From the NCBI GenBank assembly GCA_009760855.2, contig WPIO01000061.1, forward strand, positions 1,553,501-1,617,500: DNA of 64,000 bases, given 5' to 3'. Source of the DNA: Cristatella mucedo. Lineage: Eukaryota > Bryozoa > Phylactolaemata > Cristatellidae. Numbering within the stretch: the stretch's first letter is position 1; each line of letters opens with the position of its first letter. Below the pieces are notes generated by a model that was not told the origin of the DNA, searched no databases, and saw only the letters and a program-made list of their open reading frames with translations. The position numbers were made by a program, and so were the translations under genes. Below, piece by piece: positions 35,151-58,730 of the stretch.

Positions 35151-37435
35151 CAGCCACAAAGACTGCGTGGGCGTTACACAGGAGAGCTTTGTATTTCGCT
35201 CTAACAGCCTAATCGGCTTTTGGTAGCCAATAAATTTAATCTCACACCAAGAGGTAGACACAAGCATAGCTGAGTCAAGAGAGCAGTTGATATAGTGAGT
35301 AGCATGGAAGTAGCCGCTTGTGGTAACAGGAGATTAAAAAACAAATATCGTTGCGTACGAGTTGTAGAAGCGAGTTCCAAAGTCTAGGACCTGCAGAGCA
35401 AAAGCTTCTGTTGCCAACGGTCTTTAAGCGGAATGGAACAGGCCGAGGAGGCTGAAACTGGTGCAGCAGTTCAGCTAAGTACGGAGTAGTCAAGCCGGGG
35501 CGGGCCTTGTGGGTCAGAGTAAGAACCTTAATCTGTATCCCGTTGATCAATTAGCAGCCATACTAGCTCTTTAAGCAAAGGAGACACGTGGTCAAACCTC
35601 TGGGATTTGCAAACTAGCCTTGCAGCCATATTCATCCCCAGCTGCAGTAGCCTCGTGGCTTTTTTTCGGTAGCCCAGCCGAAAGAGAACTACAATGACCA
35701 AGCCGGGACAGAACCAATGAGCTAGTTGAAGTTTTTGCAAGCCACCACGGAAGAAAGTTCCTAATCTTAGTGATCGGATGTGATGGCTAGCTGCGAAGCA
35801 GTCTTCTAAACAAAGCCTGAACACTTTAGACAGCTGTCGAAGACGACACCTAAATTTCGAGCACATGGTGATTGTCGCACAAAATCATCACCTATAAAAA
35901 AAGAACAAAGCCTTCTACTCTAGCCACACGCTTGGGGTGTCCTATGAGCAGCAGTTCAGTTTTATCGTCTTTAAGTTTCAAGAAGTTTTCTGACATCCAG
36001 GATCTAATGTCAGCAAGGCAAGCATTTAGTATATCAGTTGCTGCTGCAGATTCCAAAGGTTTGAATGGCTAATATAGGAGAGTATAGTCAGCACAAAAGT
36101 GATATCCTATTCCATGAGCCGTAATAACTTTTGCCAGATGTTGAGTATAAATTGAGAACAGCAAGGGACCAAGAACGGACCCTTGAAGAATTCCACAGGT
36201 GACTGGTCTGGCGGATGAGACCTGACCCTCACTCAATACGGATTAAAAACGATCGAGGAAGTACGATTTGAACCACACCCGTGCCTCGTCTGCCAGTCCG
36301 ATTGTTGTTCTCAATCTTTCATGTAAGATATCGCAATCAATAGTGTCGAAGGCGTCTAATAAATCTAGCAGTGCTAGGTCAGTGGCATTCCCGTTATCGT
36401 TTCTGCATAGGGTGTCGTTGGTTACACGTAGAAGAGCAGTTTCACTGGAGTGCTGCCTCTTGAACCCCGACTGCAATATCTAAAAATTCGCGCTTTTCTT
36501 CAAACCATCTCTCAAGGAAGACCATATTCTGCGATTCAAAATTTTATTTTAGTCGGAGGGGCTTTATGGAGGCATGAATTTTGTCAGTGAAGAAGGCTGG
36601 AAACTTGTAGGCCGAACAGTTAATGTCTGGGGAGTGGGACTCCTCAGAATTGGCCGGTAAATTGTTTACCGCCATAAAAATATGTTTTGGGGTTGGACTG
36701 GAAGCACTGATGTTTTCGAATAAAAAATGAAGCCCTGGCTTTTGTAAGCTTCCGGGTGTCGACTCACAGGAAGTCTTTGAAATTGACTAGATCGTCATCA
36801 GACATACACTTCTGAAAGAGGCTTTCAAGCCTGAGCTTAACATGGCGCATATTTTGAAGTTTTCGCGTAAACTGAAAGAAATCTCCATGAGTCTATGCAC
36901 TGACAGGATGTACGGGAGCACGCTCGTCAAGAGCACTCCTAAGTCTCATGTTCACGGTATCGGCGAGGGTATCTAAGCTGTCGGTCGAATCTGGGTGCAG
37001 ATCAGGAAGGCCTGCCGGGCATACTGATTTAAAACATTTGTCCTGGTCAATCTTTTTTAAGATGCCTCGATGGAAAAACTCGACGTTACCCTATATACGT
37101 ACAACGGGGGAGGAATTGTTAACGAGACCGAGCAATGATCCGAGAGGGTGATCGGGCGAACAGCTAGGTCGATGCGGCAGACATCCTTAGTGATAGCGAG
37201 ACCGAGGCTATGGCCGCCATAATGTGTCGGACCAAACCAAAGTCCTGCAGACAGTCGAGAAATGAGCGGACCTGGCTATTGCTAGGGTTACCAATGTGAA
37301 TGTTGAAGTTCCTGAAATCAGTAAAGACTTGTCACAAACAAACATTTTAGTGAGGAACGCCGAAAACTCCTCTACAAACAAGTTTAGACTACCAGAAGGA
37401 GGTCGGTATATCGAAACAGTGAGAGGCGCTGTCTT
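35150..37435 (-). mobile_element. LINE family A, longest copy: endonuclease remnant plus reverse transcriptase
   Basis: The 3' end is at 35,150, next to the tandem repeat. RT pieces on the minus strand include MAARLVCKSQRFDHVSPLLK (35,600), a QLYL-type box (36,080) and [20 protein letters not shown] (36,420). From 36,500 to 37,435 the minus strand reads a degraded APE-type endonuclease: NFNIHIGNPSN...VRSFLDCL near 37,245-37,320 (the GDFN-H motif) and an LSDHC-type box near 37,130. Several stops and shifts; inactive. Confidence 0.8.
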
Positions 37436-37452
37436 TATAATAATGATAATAA

Positions 37453-37623
37453 TCCTAGCTAATTAAACAGCCTCTTTTTGTATAGCGACAGAAAAGCCTT
37501 TACGGCTATCACCACCGCTTGCAGTGGCGATAAAGAATCGCCCACCGCAGGAATCGAACCCACGACCTCGGGACCGAGGTCGTGAAAGCAACCGCCTTAC
37601 CTGGTGTGCCATCACGGCTCACC
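37453..37623 (-). mobile_element. tRNA-derived SINE (type 1)
   Basis: On the minus strand, GAGCCGTGATGGCACACCAG starts a tRNA-like head with B box GGGTTCGATTCC. A fixed body (GGCGATTCTTTATCGCCACT) and the tail AAAGAGGCTGTTTAATTAGC follow. Confidence 0.85.
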
Positions 37624-38075
37624 AAGATCATCCATACCCCTTGCATCAGCAGATGAATCTAGAGAAAACGTAACGAAGATATCCAAATCTATTGTCGTCG
37701 AGTGTTATCGTGAGGCTTAATACAAAACTACCGATTGCACTGTCCCAAAAGATAGTTACGTGTTTCTTTGAAGAGCTTTTCTATATTCTTTTCAATTGCT
37801 TTGCTTGATGGGGACCTGATTGCAGCTAATTCAAGCGATGATCCATGCGAAAAACAGCACGTCTTATTGCCGAAGGATTCGCGAACAACAATAGCTGCCC
37901 GCTACCAGTCTTGTCTTAACACGTGGATTAACAGAATGAGAGCGCGTGTGGGGTGGTCTCATTTGCGGCTACTAGAGCATAGCGTGATCCACGAATCGGT
38001 AAGCCGCAATACAGCTAGTTTCTCCTGGACAGCCTGATCGTGAATAAGGAACTTAATGGTTTTAGTGAGCAGACA
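37624..38075. other. Intergenic, nothing recognised
   Basis: A plus-strand frame at 37,768-38,037 has no recognisable domain. Confidence 0.4.
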
Positions 38076-38079
38076 TTTA

Positions 38080-38275
38080 ATAATAATAATAATAATGCAC
38101 TTGATAAAGCGCCCTCAGAGAATTCAATCTATTCCTAGGCGCTTTACATTGGCTGCAAAGGGAAACACGATTGAATGGTGAGTAATATCATGCTTGATAA
38201 ACAAAATGAATACCATGGTTAAGAGTGACATGCACGGGGTCGGCATGCAAGTGGGGTTAGTGGCATATTACTGGT
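38080..38275 (-). mobile_element. LINE family B tail, minus strand
   Basis: AATAATAATAATAATGCACT, then the GCGCCCTCAGAGAATTCAAT tail and about 100 bp of 3' sequence. Confidence 0.75.
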
Positions 38276-39300
38276 GGAATTTAAGAGGCAGTCCATTAAG
38301 TGCGTGACGCCGATTAAGCGGCAGGCGCTGCCCTTTCGAATTCTTATTGGATCTTAGCAACAACCATCGGTCGACTTTTCACAACATTCTGAGGCAAGGC
38401 GAGTGAGTTACTACCGAAACAAGTTCTAATCAGCGCTTTAATCTTTCGGGTCGTAGGTTTGATAACCAGGCTATTAATAATGCGAACGCAGGATGCAGTG
38501 AGGCTCTTACTGACCCGCCGAAGAAGGCCTGCAGGTAAGTATTGACTAATCATGACATCGGACCTTATGATAAGCAGGGCCCTGCATTGAAAAGCACACC
38601 CCAGGGCAGCTCATGAACAAACATCGCGGACATATTAGAGGAATATCCGAAAATATCACGAAGAAGTCAGGTCCAAACCGAGCTTGGAGTCTCGTATGAC
38701 TGTGATGCACTAAGACTACTTCTCGAAGCAGGCCAGTGACCACAACACAGCAGTCGACAATATCAAATGGGCGCTGTCATCAATAAAAATGAAGATTCAA
38801 ACTTCCAGATGGGTCTGCTCAGTTACACGTTCCAAGTCTGCCCGGACTCTCTCCAAATGCACCTTCGATTACTGTGAGTTTTCGCTTGCTCTAGAAGGCT
38901 GTCTGCTTTGGAGTCGCAGACGTCAGCTACGTACGATCCGAGCCTGTCTTGCGGAAAGCATACTAGTAATGTAATAGTGGTATAGTAATAGATGTTAATA
39001 GTGCTCAAGTAATAGTGCTATAGTGATGAGTGACTAACAGATCGCCATCGGTGCGCCTGTACGAAGCTTAAATGGGCGGTCGGGGCGCGCTTAGTGAGGT
39101 GACCCCAGAGAGCCGAGAGAGGCTTCTTCACGCCGCACTCGCCGCCACTTCTATTCGGGACCTAACAGAGTTTCCGTCTTGATTTTCGACGTCCTAGACC
39201 CCTCGTGCTGTTTACGCCTTCGTTGCTTCTCGCCCTACGTCTGTAGTGAAAACTACAATTACTCCACTGCCCATTATTTGGACGGCAATAGCCAATTGCC
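38276..39300. other. Intergenic, nothing recognised
   Basis: Short frames only, on both strands, without motifs or splice support. Confidence 0.45.
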
Positions 39301-39304
39301 AATA

Positions 39305-40640
39305 GGAATAATAATAATACATTTGAACAGCGTCATCAGAGAACTCAATCTCTTTCTAGGGACTTTGCAGATCTTGTAAAGAAAGCACGACGAAATGATT
39401 GGTGGTAAAATTCGCGATGTCATCAACCGTAACGTTGTTAGATGTGACAAGCACAGGGTCAACACGCAGACATAGTTCGTAGCAGCAGGCACAATGTCAT
39501 CACGCATAAGCAAGCATATAAAATACGAATCACAAGACCCAATAAATGCTGTAATAAACAGGTGTTTTTTGCTTCCTTTTAAATATCGTCATGTCAAGGG
39601 AAGCCGTGATGTCAGTCGGAAGTAAATTCCAGGATCGGAAGCATGCGAACTAAAGGCGCGGTCTCCTAAGGATTTGAGGTTCGTAGGAGAAATAGCTACG
39701 CGATATGAGTCAGAACAGGGGGTAATACGGAGCTTGGATGGTGGGGGCATAGTTCTGATAGGTAGACTGGAGGCAGAAAACCAAAACACCTTAAAGCTAG
39801 TGACATAACCTTGAAGTCAATGCGCTGCTTGATTGGGAGCCAGTGCAAGTCGGCAAGAAGTGGTGTGATGTAGCAACTACGACTCCCACGACAGACGAGC
39901 CTAGCTGCAGAATGTTTCACCAACTGTACGCTCCTGATTGCACACGCCTGTAGACAAGCAAGCAGTGAGTTCCAGAGGTCGAGACGGTATGTTTTAAATG
40001 CACGACCCAATTTGGATGCAGTATCCTTATCTAGAAATCCCAAATTTTAGCAATGCTATGTGGCAGAAAGTAGGAAAACTTGACTGTGGAGCTGATGCAG
40101 TCGTCTAGTGCAAGGCCACTTTGGAAAAAGACACCTAGATTTCTTGCAGATGCAATAGAAGATAGGCTGGCAGAGCCAATTTTGAGGGTTAGGCTTTCCA
40201 ATTTCCGAGTCACACTTGGTATGTCCATAACAAGTAAGTTAGTTTTATCGTGATTCAATTACAGTAAGTTTGCTACCATCTATGTGCGGATGTTAGCAAT
40301 GCATGCAACAAGGGAGGAGAGACAATTCTACGTTCTGGAGAGCTAGGAGAATCAAATTAAAGGTACAATTGAATGTTATCCGCATAGAAAATAGCCTAGA
40401 TTGTGCTTTGCGTTCACATCAACAAAAGGGAGAATATAAATTGTGCAAAGAAGCGGACCAAGTGCACAACCCTATAAATTATATTTAACCCTGAGGTACC
40501 CGTATTTAAGTGGCTCCTCGGATTATTTTTGCCCGTTACATCCTACTCTGGAGTCTCCCACTGAGATAGGACCAAAACGATTGCAGTGCCTGTAATTTCC
40601 AGGCGAGATGAAAGGTGTTCGAGAAGGACTTAATAATGAT
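39305..40640 (-). mobile_element. LINE family B, minus strand
   Basis: The tail is at 39,308-39,370. Minus-strand RT blocks: [40 protein letters not shown], and LKIGSASLSSIASARNLGVF at about 40,090-40,200. Frames are broken. Confidence 0.8.
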
Positions 40641-40644
40641 GATT

Positions 40645-41395
40645 ATTATCATTCTTATAAATTTGTATAGCGCCCCGAGAGAATCGACTCTCTCTCTCTA
40701 GGCACTTTACAGATGCTGCATAGAAAAAATTGCCAAATGTTTGGTGGTAGCATCCGCGATCAGCAGGCATAATGTGGTGTAAGCAGGTACACGCACGCGA
40801 AGGACGAATGACGCGGACTCACCAAATGCTATAATAAATATGTGCCTTTAAAGATTTCGGATTTTCTACTTGATTATCAATAGAATCAAACGCTGCCGAA
40901 ACTCTCACCCTGCTGTGCTCGCAGCTGCGTTGTCCGTCGCCTCAGCTCCGGCGATTAGACCAGCATGCGGGGTCCGAACAAAGCTTCACTTGAGCGCTCC
41001 TCATCATCTATCTGCTCGATCTTGAGATTACAAATTTGTAAGCTGGCTGTATCATCATTAAATTTGAGAATATTTGAAGCTATCTATCTTAAGGTGAATG
41101 TCAGAAATACACGCCGCTAGGAAGTTGAGAGAGCTTTAGTTTCCGGAAAGCAGAGGATAAAAGCATAGATATAGCTGCGTGTCGTCTACCTAAAAATGAA
41201 AGCCTAGATTGTGGTTAGCGATTACACTGGCGAGAGAGAGGGTTATGCATTATAAAAAGAAGTGCTGCAAGCAAAGATAACTGGGGCACCACATACTTTA
41301 GCGGCTTCTTAAATGATAGTTGCTCGTAGACATCAACGCTCCCTTGAGATAGAAGCTAAGCCATTGCAGTTCAGTGGTCAAACATATGCAGAGTA
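40645..41395 (-). mobile_element. LINE family B, second adjacent copy, minus strand
   Basis: Tail at 40,655-40,715 (TATAGCGCCCCGAGAGAATC). The body resumes at about 41,000 as degraded RT. It sits directly beside the previous copy, same orientation. Confidence 0.65.
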
Positions 41396-41442
41396 AACTT
41401 AAACGCAGAGCGAATGCTGTGTCATTCACCTGGAGCAACGAA

Positions 41443-41447
<5 letters not shown>

Positions 41448-41481
<34 letters not shown>
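41448..41481. repeat. (CT)n microsatellite
   Basis: Perfect CT run at the edge of the GC-rich block downstream of FoxF. Confidence 0.95.
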
Positions 41482-41485
<4 letters not shown>

Positions 41486-41559
41486 TTTCCGCTTTGATTG
41501 ATGCCGCGCTTTCTTTAATACCTGACCCGGGATGCCTCGATTGCAAGAAAGTTCAAGCA

Positions 41560-43360
41560 GGAGGTGAAGGTGAAGTTCAAGGTGAAGCGCACTGCATCCG
41601 CTGAGACCGCGCCCCACCCATGGCGGCTGCCAGCGAGTGGCACCGCTGGCGGGCGGGTCTGCCGCACAGCAGTAAGGGCGTTGGGCGCGAGGCGTACGCC
41701 GGATGCACCCGAAGCTTGCTACTAGCTTCCCGGCGCGGCCGAGGCGGTCGCGCGACCAGACGACGCCGCAGCGAGCGTGCGGCAACGATGGCGCGCCAGC
41801 TGTCGCTCCTCGCAGCAGCGCCGCCGCAGCGCCAAGCCGACTGGCCAAATATAAACATTCCGTCTCCGTCCCTCCTTCATTCCCTTCCTTGCACTCTCCT
41901 TTTCTAGCGGGCGCCGGGGGCTTTTTCGGGCCCACCCACGACCGCCAGCCACCGATGCCGCCGCCGCCGCGCCTGCTGGCATTAAGCTCAGTGCGCTGAC
42001 TCAGCGAGAAACTGCTGCAGCCACACCCGCGATCAGCAGCGCTAGCGGCGCTGGGGTGTACCGGCTGCGTGGACTCTTGCCCCTTTGATAGGGGCGGGGG
42101 GGGGTGGTCGCTAGCGGCAGACGGCGAGGCCGCTGGGCTTCCATTGACCAAGCTACGACGGCCCGCGAGACGCTGCGACGGCAGGCATCCGAGGAAGGGG
42201 GACTCGGGGAACCAACGCACGGGCTCTTTTTAGTCAATTCGACCTTCTCCGGCGCCCATCTTTTCCGATTTCGCTGCTGCACTCGGGCGCGTCGTGCTGT
42301 GCGCGCTGGCAGCCTCGCTCTGGCACGCGAAGCTCGCGTTGCGGGCGGCGAGCAGCCGGCAACCGGTCGCACGGCGGCCGCCGCGCCCCTAACGAGCCTA
42401 CTATGCTGCCGCGGCGGGGGCGCTCCAGGGTATTGCCGCTGCGGTAGTCGGGTGGCCACCGCCATCCACCGGCGGCAGCGCGTCAGGCAGGGAGGGGGGG
42501 TGAGAGAGCGAGCGAGAAGCGAGCGCGGACGACTGCGGCAGTTATAAAGACGCGCGAAAAAGCGCACTCAAAGCGTCGTTAGCAGCGGCGAGTCGTCGCG
42601 TCGAGGGGCTAAGCACTAAGCTTAGAACGATGGCTGCTGTCGTGTCGGAAACCGGCGAGGGAACTGCACGCGTGCAAGCGTCGGACGTAACGTATTTAAT
42701 AGAAGTCTCCCGAGCTCCGGCGGAGACCCGACGGTCTCTTTCTCCGCTGCCTGCGGCTCAACAAACCAACGACCCGGGAAGCGAGCGGAGACGCGCGGAG
42801 CGCGCGCCCGCCGGAGCGCGGCTCGCGCCCCGGAGCTCGCGTCGGAGCGGCGGCTCTCGAGAGTCCAGCGGACCGCTTGGGCGCGCGCGTGCGTGCTTGC
42901 GCAGCGCGGGCGGCGCGGGTCCCGCCTCGGCGTTCCGTTAGCCGGCCGCGCTGCGGCACGACGGAGCTGTGCGGCAGCGACGCCCGCGTGCGCGGCCTCG
43001 CCGTCGCCTGGGCGGCGAGAGGCCGTCGCCGCCGCCACCGCGCGGCGGACCGCCTCGTTCCGGAGCTCTTCGCGGCAGCTGGCGCGGGCGTAAATCTCCG
43101 CTTCCTCCTCCAGTCCAAGCAATTCCCGCGTCCTCACGGACTGCAGAGGTGTCCGCAGCTGCGGCGGCGACGGCTGCGGCTGCTCCGGACTACTGCGACG
43201 GCCAGCGCGTAGGCGCAGCAGCGACTAGTCGCTGCTGCGCCTCGCTGTGCGACGGCGGCCGCTGCTGCTGCCATCCGACTGGCGGCGGTGGCAGCGGCAG
43301 CGGCAGCGGTGACCGGACGTGGGCAGCAAAGCTCAGACCGTGGCGGAAACTGTCCTCTAG
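41560..43360. other. GC-rich CpG-dense block downstream of FoxF, including its probable 3' UTR
   Basis: CpG-dense, with many overlapping shadow frames. On the minus strand ATTAAA (plus TTTAAT at 42,694-42,699) lies about 660 nt past the FoxF stop and could be its poly(A) signal. On the plus strand TATAAAG at about 42,543 precedes an ATG at 42,630 (MAAVVSETGEGTARV); this may be a convergent promoter, but no family is recognised. Confidence 0.4.
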
Positions 43361-54332
<10,972 letters not shown>

Positions 54333-54404
54333 GGCGGCAGCGGCGGTGACGACGACGTCGGCGCGCGTGGTCGCCAGTGAGCGCGGTACTCGAAAGCCGC
54401 TCGG

Positions 54405-54410
<6 letters not shown>

Positions 54411-54436
<26 letters not shown>
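54411..54436. repeat. (CT)n tract in FoxF 5' leader
   Basis: CT run about 80-105 bp upstream of the FoxF ATG (GA in the sense strand), in a region likely transcribed as 5' UTR. Confidence 0.9.
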
Positions 54437-54499
54437 TGTCGGGAGGTCTGCGGCAGCGGACGGGCTGCGCGGCTGGGAGCTGGCTGTGAAAGCTATCTC

Positions 54500-54760
54500 G
54501 CTGCCCGAGCGTTATGTAGTGCGAGCTATGCAAATGAGGTCGCCGAAAGTTTTTCGCTAGCTCGCCAGTGTTAGATGTCGGGCCGGTTGCGGGGGTATCG
54601 CTTTCCCGACGGAGTGTCAGTCATCAGCCAATGAGCTCGCCGGGACTGGGTAGCGCGCGCGCCGGTGGATTGCGCCCGGCTTCCACCCCGCGCCGGGCCT
54701 TCGGCGAGAGAGTAGACGAGCGCGCGGACAGACTCCGCCCGAGCCAATTAGAGCGCGGCG
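54500..54760 (-). promoter_or_regulatory. FoxF proximal promoter candidates: octamer and CCAAT boxes
   Basis: ATGCAAAT (POU octamer) at 54,528-54,535, about 200 bp upstream of the ATG. GCCAATGAG at about 54,626-54,634 and AGCCAATTAG near 54,742 are CCAAT-type; the latter also contains a homeodomain core. All CpG-rich, no clear TATA. Confidence 0.4.
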
Positions 54761-55250
54761 GCGAAACGCCGGCGCCTCGGCGGGGCGCGAGGCGAACAGG
54801 GAATCGCCGACGTCCGTCCTTCACCTCTATCCGTCGCTGCTGTCGCCAAAGTCTTTTGCGGTTATACGAGCATATCCGGGACGAGCTGGACGACACAGTT
54901 CCGATCGGGTGCTCCTAGCCGAGGCGCCGTTCTGGTACTCGGTGCTACTCGCCGGCATTCGCGGAGACAAGCGTACAATATACGGCGAGAAAAAGTATTC
55001 GCATTTAGCTCTTTGTAAAATTCGATGCCTGCGCGGTCGTCGTGAAGAAAAGGTCGAAGCCCGCTGGCGGCTGGCACGAAACGGGCATGCCGCCGCCGCC
55101 GCTACGCATAAAGCGTCGGATAAGAGCGAAAGTGGGACGAAGTAGCTTTGCTTTTAGTCGCGCTGAGCTTCGCCGAGCTAATATAGACGCAGAGAAAATC
55201 ACCAAATTTTCTCTGCAGTAGCGTCACGTGCCTTATATATATATATATAT
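54761..55250. other. FoxF upstream CpG-rich sequence
   Basis: No gene recognised; ends in a TA-rich run at about 55,233-55,262. Confidence 0.4.
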
Positions 55251-55254
55251 TTAT

Positions 55255-55395
55255 ATATATAATTCACTTATATAGCGCCCCAAGAGAACTTAATCTCTAT
55301 TCAGGCGCTTCACATATGCCTCGGGGCTCGAGCCCACTACCTCAGTCAGACCTTGGTGGGGGCGAGCACCTTAACCGCTAGACCAAACCAGCTCG
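55255..55395 (-). mobile_element. tRNA-derived SINE (type 2, LINE-B-like tail)
   Basis: Minus-strand reading: GGTTTGGTCTAGCGGTTAAG (A-box-like), GTGGGCTCGAGCCC (B-box-like), then AAGCGCCTGAATAGAGATTA and GGGGCGCTATATAAG. The tail matches the LINE B end. Confidence 0.8.
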
Positions 55396-57035
55396 GCCTT
55401 AGCACCCGCGTGTCTAGGCACCTCGCCGAGTGTGCGCGGCGTCCTAGCGCGGACGGCCGACGACGCTGAAGGCTGCCAGGCTCATAGTCAACACGTCGGA
55501 ATTTTGGCGGCTACCGACTGCCTTGCCGAGAGACAACGGGCGCGTCCTTCGCAGCTGCGTCCGGCACGCGACACCTTCGTAGGCCTTCGTCGGCAGCGTC
55601 GCACTATTCTTTGTTTTACCAGCGGCTGTCTGAGACCGCACCCTAAGATGGAGTGATGTGTTACCGCTCCAACATGACGTCGCTAGCTTGGTTTCCTAGT
55701 TGTCGTCGCCGCGCGGTCACCATTGCTGCCGCGGCAGCAGCGGAAGCGCCGGTGGGGGCCATACATTGAGCAAATAGCAGAGGATACTGACGAGGCTGGG
55801 AGTAAAATGAATTCCCGCCGGCTTTCGCATCCGGGACATTCGGAAGAGCTCGCTCGGCGATGAATCGCGGGCCGCGTGAAATTGAAATCGGTTCGTTTAC
55901 GCCAACAGTTATTCTTCGTTTGTGTATGCCAGGAATGAAGCTTATCTTAAAAACGCTCAGCCTTAACATTTTGATTCCAATATTTTGAACCCAAGGCCTT
56001 GGCCATAAAAGAAGCTCGCGCGCGCAGTGTTGCCAGTTGTAGAGCAGACGCGAGCCAAACACGGTTCAAGCTGGTTGGTCAAGCCTCAAAGCATGGCACG
56101 AGAGCCGTAGCTATCTGTTTCGGTACACGCAGGTATGCAGACGGTAGCAGAGCGCGGCTGCAATAAAAAAGCAACACATATCTTAATAAAAATTCCACGG
56201 CGTTTACGACTCTTCTAAAGCAACAGAGGGCAACATCTGTACAGCAGTAGCAATTGCTTACAACTCACTAATTAAAATCCCAAAGCGCAACAGACTGACC
56301 GTCGCTTGAAACGAGCTTTTATAAGGTCTAAATAGTAGATTATGGCATAACCGTTTCCCAATAAATATGAAAAGTAGTCACATGGTATGAGCACTCTTGA
56401 TTTCGATTGCATTTGGCAATCGTCTGCGCAGTCACGTGTTCTGGATGAAGCTCCCCACGATCAGTTAGGCGAGTGTAGAGACGCTAGTACAGCCAGCGTT
56501 GGTCATGCGACTACGAGCGAGGTCTGGCGCCCGCTACTTGCACTGCGCTTATGCCCAAGGCGCCGGCCGGAGACGTAACGCACTTTTAAGAAATCTGGAC
56601 TAGTTGCATTTCGATTCTTGGAACCCTTTGGCCGAAGACATTACAATTTGCTGATTTAATTGATTGATGGCATATTAAATGAGCATCGTGCCTGAAGCAC
56701 GTCCTGCAGTTTTGACGTTCGTACCTAGCGTTGTCGTATTCTGATGCACCAAACGGGTATAATAGTACTAGAGCTCCATGCCCGAAGGTTAACAATTTCT
56801 TGCTTAAACACAATTTGGGACTTTAGAAACCGAATTATTTGAATTCAAAGAACCACGAGACGGCGCTTACTACAAATTGACCACATTTTGAATCTGCGCT
56901 TGATCAAACTCAAGTAGATCAGTCATTGGTCAGTATTGACCCAATCAACAGTTTTAAGATAATAATGGTAACAGCCATAGATCGTATGGCTGAATAAGAA
57001 AGTAATCTTAATATAATACTAATTGTTTGGATATG
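55396..57035. other. Intergenic, nothing recognised
   Basis: GC-rich to about 56,100, then AT-rich. Open frames on both strands (for example minus 55,661-56,062) have no domain. Confidence 0.4.
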
Positions 57036-57115
57036 GTTTCTTTACAGCATCTGTAAAGTGCCTAGAAAAAAGATTGACTCTCCGAGGGCGCTATGCAAAT
57101 GTACTAGAGCAGATG
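57035..57115 (+). mobile_element. LINE family B tail, plus strand
   Basis: TTTACAGCATCTGTAAAGTG then CCTAGAAAAAAGATTG and GAGGGCGCTATGCAAATG. Confidence 0.7.
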
Positions 57116-57305
57116 GGTTGAACTTCTTATTCTGATTTACCGCAACTCAACTTCTCATTTCATTAAAGATTCCTAAAATAGGGAGAACGCTTCCTAGGTG
57201 ATGCTCCGGACGTCGTTCAGCATGCCTCACATGCAATTGAACTGATAAAAGGCAGACACGGCTGGATTGGCCTGGGAGACGCCAGGTTTGGAGCATACAA
57301 ATTTA

Positions 57306-57307
<2 letters not shown>

Positions 57308-57346
<39 letters not shown>
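57308..57346. repeat. (CT)n microsatellite
   Basis: Perfect CT run. Confidence 0.95.
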
Positions 57347-57350
<4 letters not shown>

Positions 57351-57429
57351 TGCTCCTTATTGTTAATGAAACAGCGGCGGCTGCAAGTGCCACGAAACAT
57401 AGACATCCTGTGAGTTAAAGAGCGGTAGA

Positions 57430-57660
57430 TCTAAAATAAAAATGACACAGAAGTATAGCATTCGCTAAGAGTAATGCCAGCACTAACAAGAAGCATGAGG
57501 TGAAGTTCTCTAAGGGCAATTGGAACAAATCTACCAATCGGAACGCCGAGGATGTCAGCAGAGATAAAAAAAATAACGACTGCAGTAATAGTGAAAGCTA
57601 CGGTTGATGCCTCATACAGTTTTATAGGGAAAACAAAATACAACTGAGCAGCCATAATGG
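57430..57660 (-). mobile_element. Possible very decayed LINE RT fragment
   Basis: The minus-strand frame starts AAQLYFVFPIKLYEAST, resembling the DTQLYLSF-PS motif after the RT catalytic site. No tail attached. A chance hydrophobic frame is the alternative. Confidence 0.3.
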
Positions 57661-58418
57661 GAAGGTATAGATGAGGATTTCACAAGTCACCTTGGGGCTG
57701 CCGCCAGAGAGCGGGCTGCTTGGCGCCTGAATTTCCGAAGCCTTGAGAGATGATGTTGCTAATGAACATTGACGGGAAAGATTATGGGATTGATATTTAA
57801 GCCTAATAGTAAAAAAGCTGAGAGATTCTCACTCCAAAACGTAATCCAGCTTGATGATCTTTCAAATATGAGCCAGACAGAGCTTGATTAGCAAGACGAC
57901 ATCAGAGACAAAAATTATAAGTTGCAATAGGCAACAGAGCTGACGCGGGATTTCTTCTATTTCCGCGTGTTCTTATCAAATAGGCTTTTTATTTAGATCT
58001 TTGATGCACTTTACAACTCGGGATTTGTGGTTTAAGGTATTCGCCTGAACGTAACCGAGCCGAGCTTGAGTTAGCTGGACTTGCGAAGCCGATAACACAG
58101 ACAATTTCCTTCAGCCCCACTGCGATGCTGTGGCGGCCGCAGCGACAGCCAGAACAACTGCCGTGTGAAGACGACGCCTGATAATCCTCAGTAGATCCTG
58201 AGAAAGTGGCCCAGCCAAACGTTAACTACTCTGCCGCAGTTAAATTAAATTAAATGCTAGCTTATTTAGCAGTCTTACTTTTTGTTTATTAACCTATGAA
58301 GGCGATCGTTATTTAAGGATGAGGCATCAAAAACCGCATCGGTCATAATCGAACTTTTTTCAAGTAGCCACCAATAGAGCCTGTTCGTAGGTTGTGTATT
58401 GCGAGTATCAGGAACCGC

Positions 58419-58421
<3 letters not shown>

Positions 58422-58496
<75 letters not shown>

Positions 58497-58655
58497 ATAC
58501 GTACGCACGTACGCATATATATACATATATATATATATGTATGTAACTGTATATATATATGTAACTACATATATATATATGTAACTACATATATATATAT
58601 ATATGTAACTACATATATATATATATATATGTAACTACATATATATATATATGTA

Positions 58656-58695
<40 letters not shown>

Positions 58696-58730
58696 TATTA
58701 AGTGTAAATATATTCATATATGTATATTCT
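58422..58730. repeat. (CA)n then AT/GTAACTAC tandem array
   Basis: About 72 bp of CA repeat, followed by a TA-rich array with GTAACTAC recurring about five times every 20-30 bp, then a pure TA run. Confidence 0.97.
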
